Positions 63,636-64,000 of a DNA stretch of 64,000 nt are shown piece after piece; position 1 is the first letter of the stretch, and each line of letters opens with the position of its first letter. The DNA comes from Sepiola atlantica. Taxonomy: Eukaryota > Mollusca > Cephalopoda > Sepiida > Sepiolidae. Under the pieces are notes generated by a model that saw nothing but the letters and a program-made list of their open reading frames with translations, did not search any database and had not been told where the DNA came from. The translations under genes were made by a program, and so were the position numbers. The stretch spans positions 61,536,272 to 61,600,271 of the forward strand of contig OY744525.1 in assembly GCA_963556195.1 (NCBI GenBank), read 5' to 3'.

Positions 63636-64000
63636 ATTATATTTTTTAATTATTTTTTTCGTCTACTTTATAATTAGAGTGCATCTATTTCATATGTTCT
63701 TCCTGCTTCATATCTTTCCTTTGGGATGTCCAAAGTCCAATACTAACTGCTGCATAATTTCATTATCAATGACTAAACAGGCTTGACTGGTAAGGACAGT
63801 TGCTAGTCACCTAATAAGATGGAAAATAAGACCTGAAAAATGGCGGATAAATTTATTGGTAGGGTCAACAGTTCTCTAGCACATAAGATTTCAACATGCG
63901 TGGTAGCGTACAGTAGATCGTTCTTTGATGAATTAAACTTCCTGAAGGACGGCTCTTGCAAGGGAATTTTGCCCCTTGCAGTTAAGATAATAGTGCTGAG
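63636..64000. other. Unassigned sequence
   Basis: Nothing recognised up to the window end. Confidence 0.4.

Overview
This is an AT-rich eukaryotic window with no convincing host protein-coding gene. It is intergenic or deep intronic DNA built almost entirely from transposable elements, their decayed tails and simple or satellite repeats. The mix points to a mollusc, most likely a coleoid cephalopod (octopus, squid or cuttlefish). The evidence is a tRNA-derived SINE with a cephalopod-type layout, RTE-like LINE tails ending in (GAT)n, Penelope-like element (PLE) tails, Helitrons, and more than twenty (TA)n tracts. The taxon is an inference; no gene here proves it.

Layout. 0-5.4 kb: unassigned DNA, a LINE 3' end (2.7-3.3 kb) and an RTE fragment (4.0-4.4 kb). 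5.6-9.2 kb: a PLE-like tail with a hammerhead fold, a 1.9-kb foldback element and a mariner-type MITE inside a TA tract. 9.5-11.3 kb: SINEs. 12-16 kb: pyrimidine tract, two RTE fragments and a LINE reverse-transcriptase fragment lacking its catalytic box. 16.2-16.7 kb and 23.1-23.6 kb: two retrozyme-like loci, each with two hammerhead ribozymes spaced about 350 nt apart and ending in (TA)n. 17.9 kb: a long palindrome. 18.5-20.1 kb: a complete Tc1 transposon with an intact 340-aa transposase, the only clearly intact gene in the window. 20.2-21.2 kb: pyrimidine tract. 24.5 kb: foldback MITE. 25-32 kb: LINE ends, RTE fragment, 31-bp minisatellite, Helitron, SINE and a 5S-rRNA-derived fragment. 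32.7-35.2 kb: satellite block containing ten 110-bp repeats, bounded by a direct repeat. 35.9-40 kb: head-to-head SINEs, TGACGTCA-bearing repeats, and 44-bp and 30-bp minisatellites. 40-47 kb: LINE fragments, a 5S-derived SINE and an inverted-repeat transposon with a Helitron inside it. 47-64 kb: MITE pairs, further Helitrons, purine tracts, a 32-bp minisatellite, a dead mariner fragment, another 5S-derived SINE, RTE tails, a PLE fragment with inverted flanking copies, and a terminal foldback MITE.

Main discovery. Hammerhead ribozymes (CUGANGA core, hairpin, GAAA, short palindromic stem III, cleavage NUH, and a stem I that closes across the motif) recur in several unrelated-looking repeats. 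Two loci have the dimeric layout of retrozymes. Three PLE-type tails carry weaker versions, and the tail of the tRNA-derived SINE has the same geometry. The best copy (23499-23546) has every conserved core position. All of this was read by eye; covariance-model searches and genome-wide copy comparison were not possible here.
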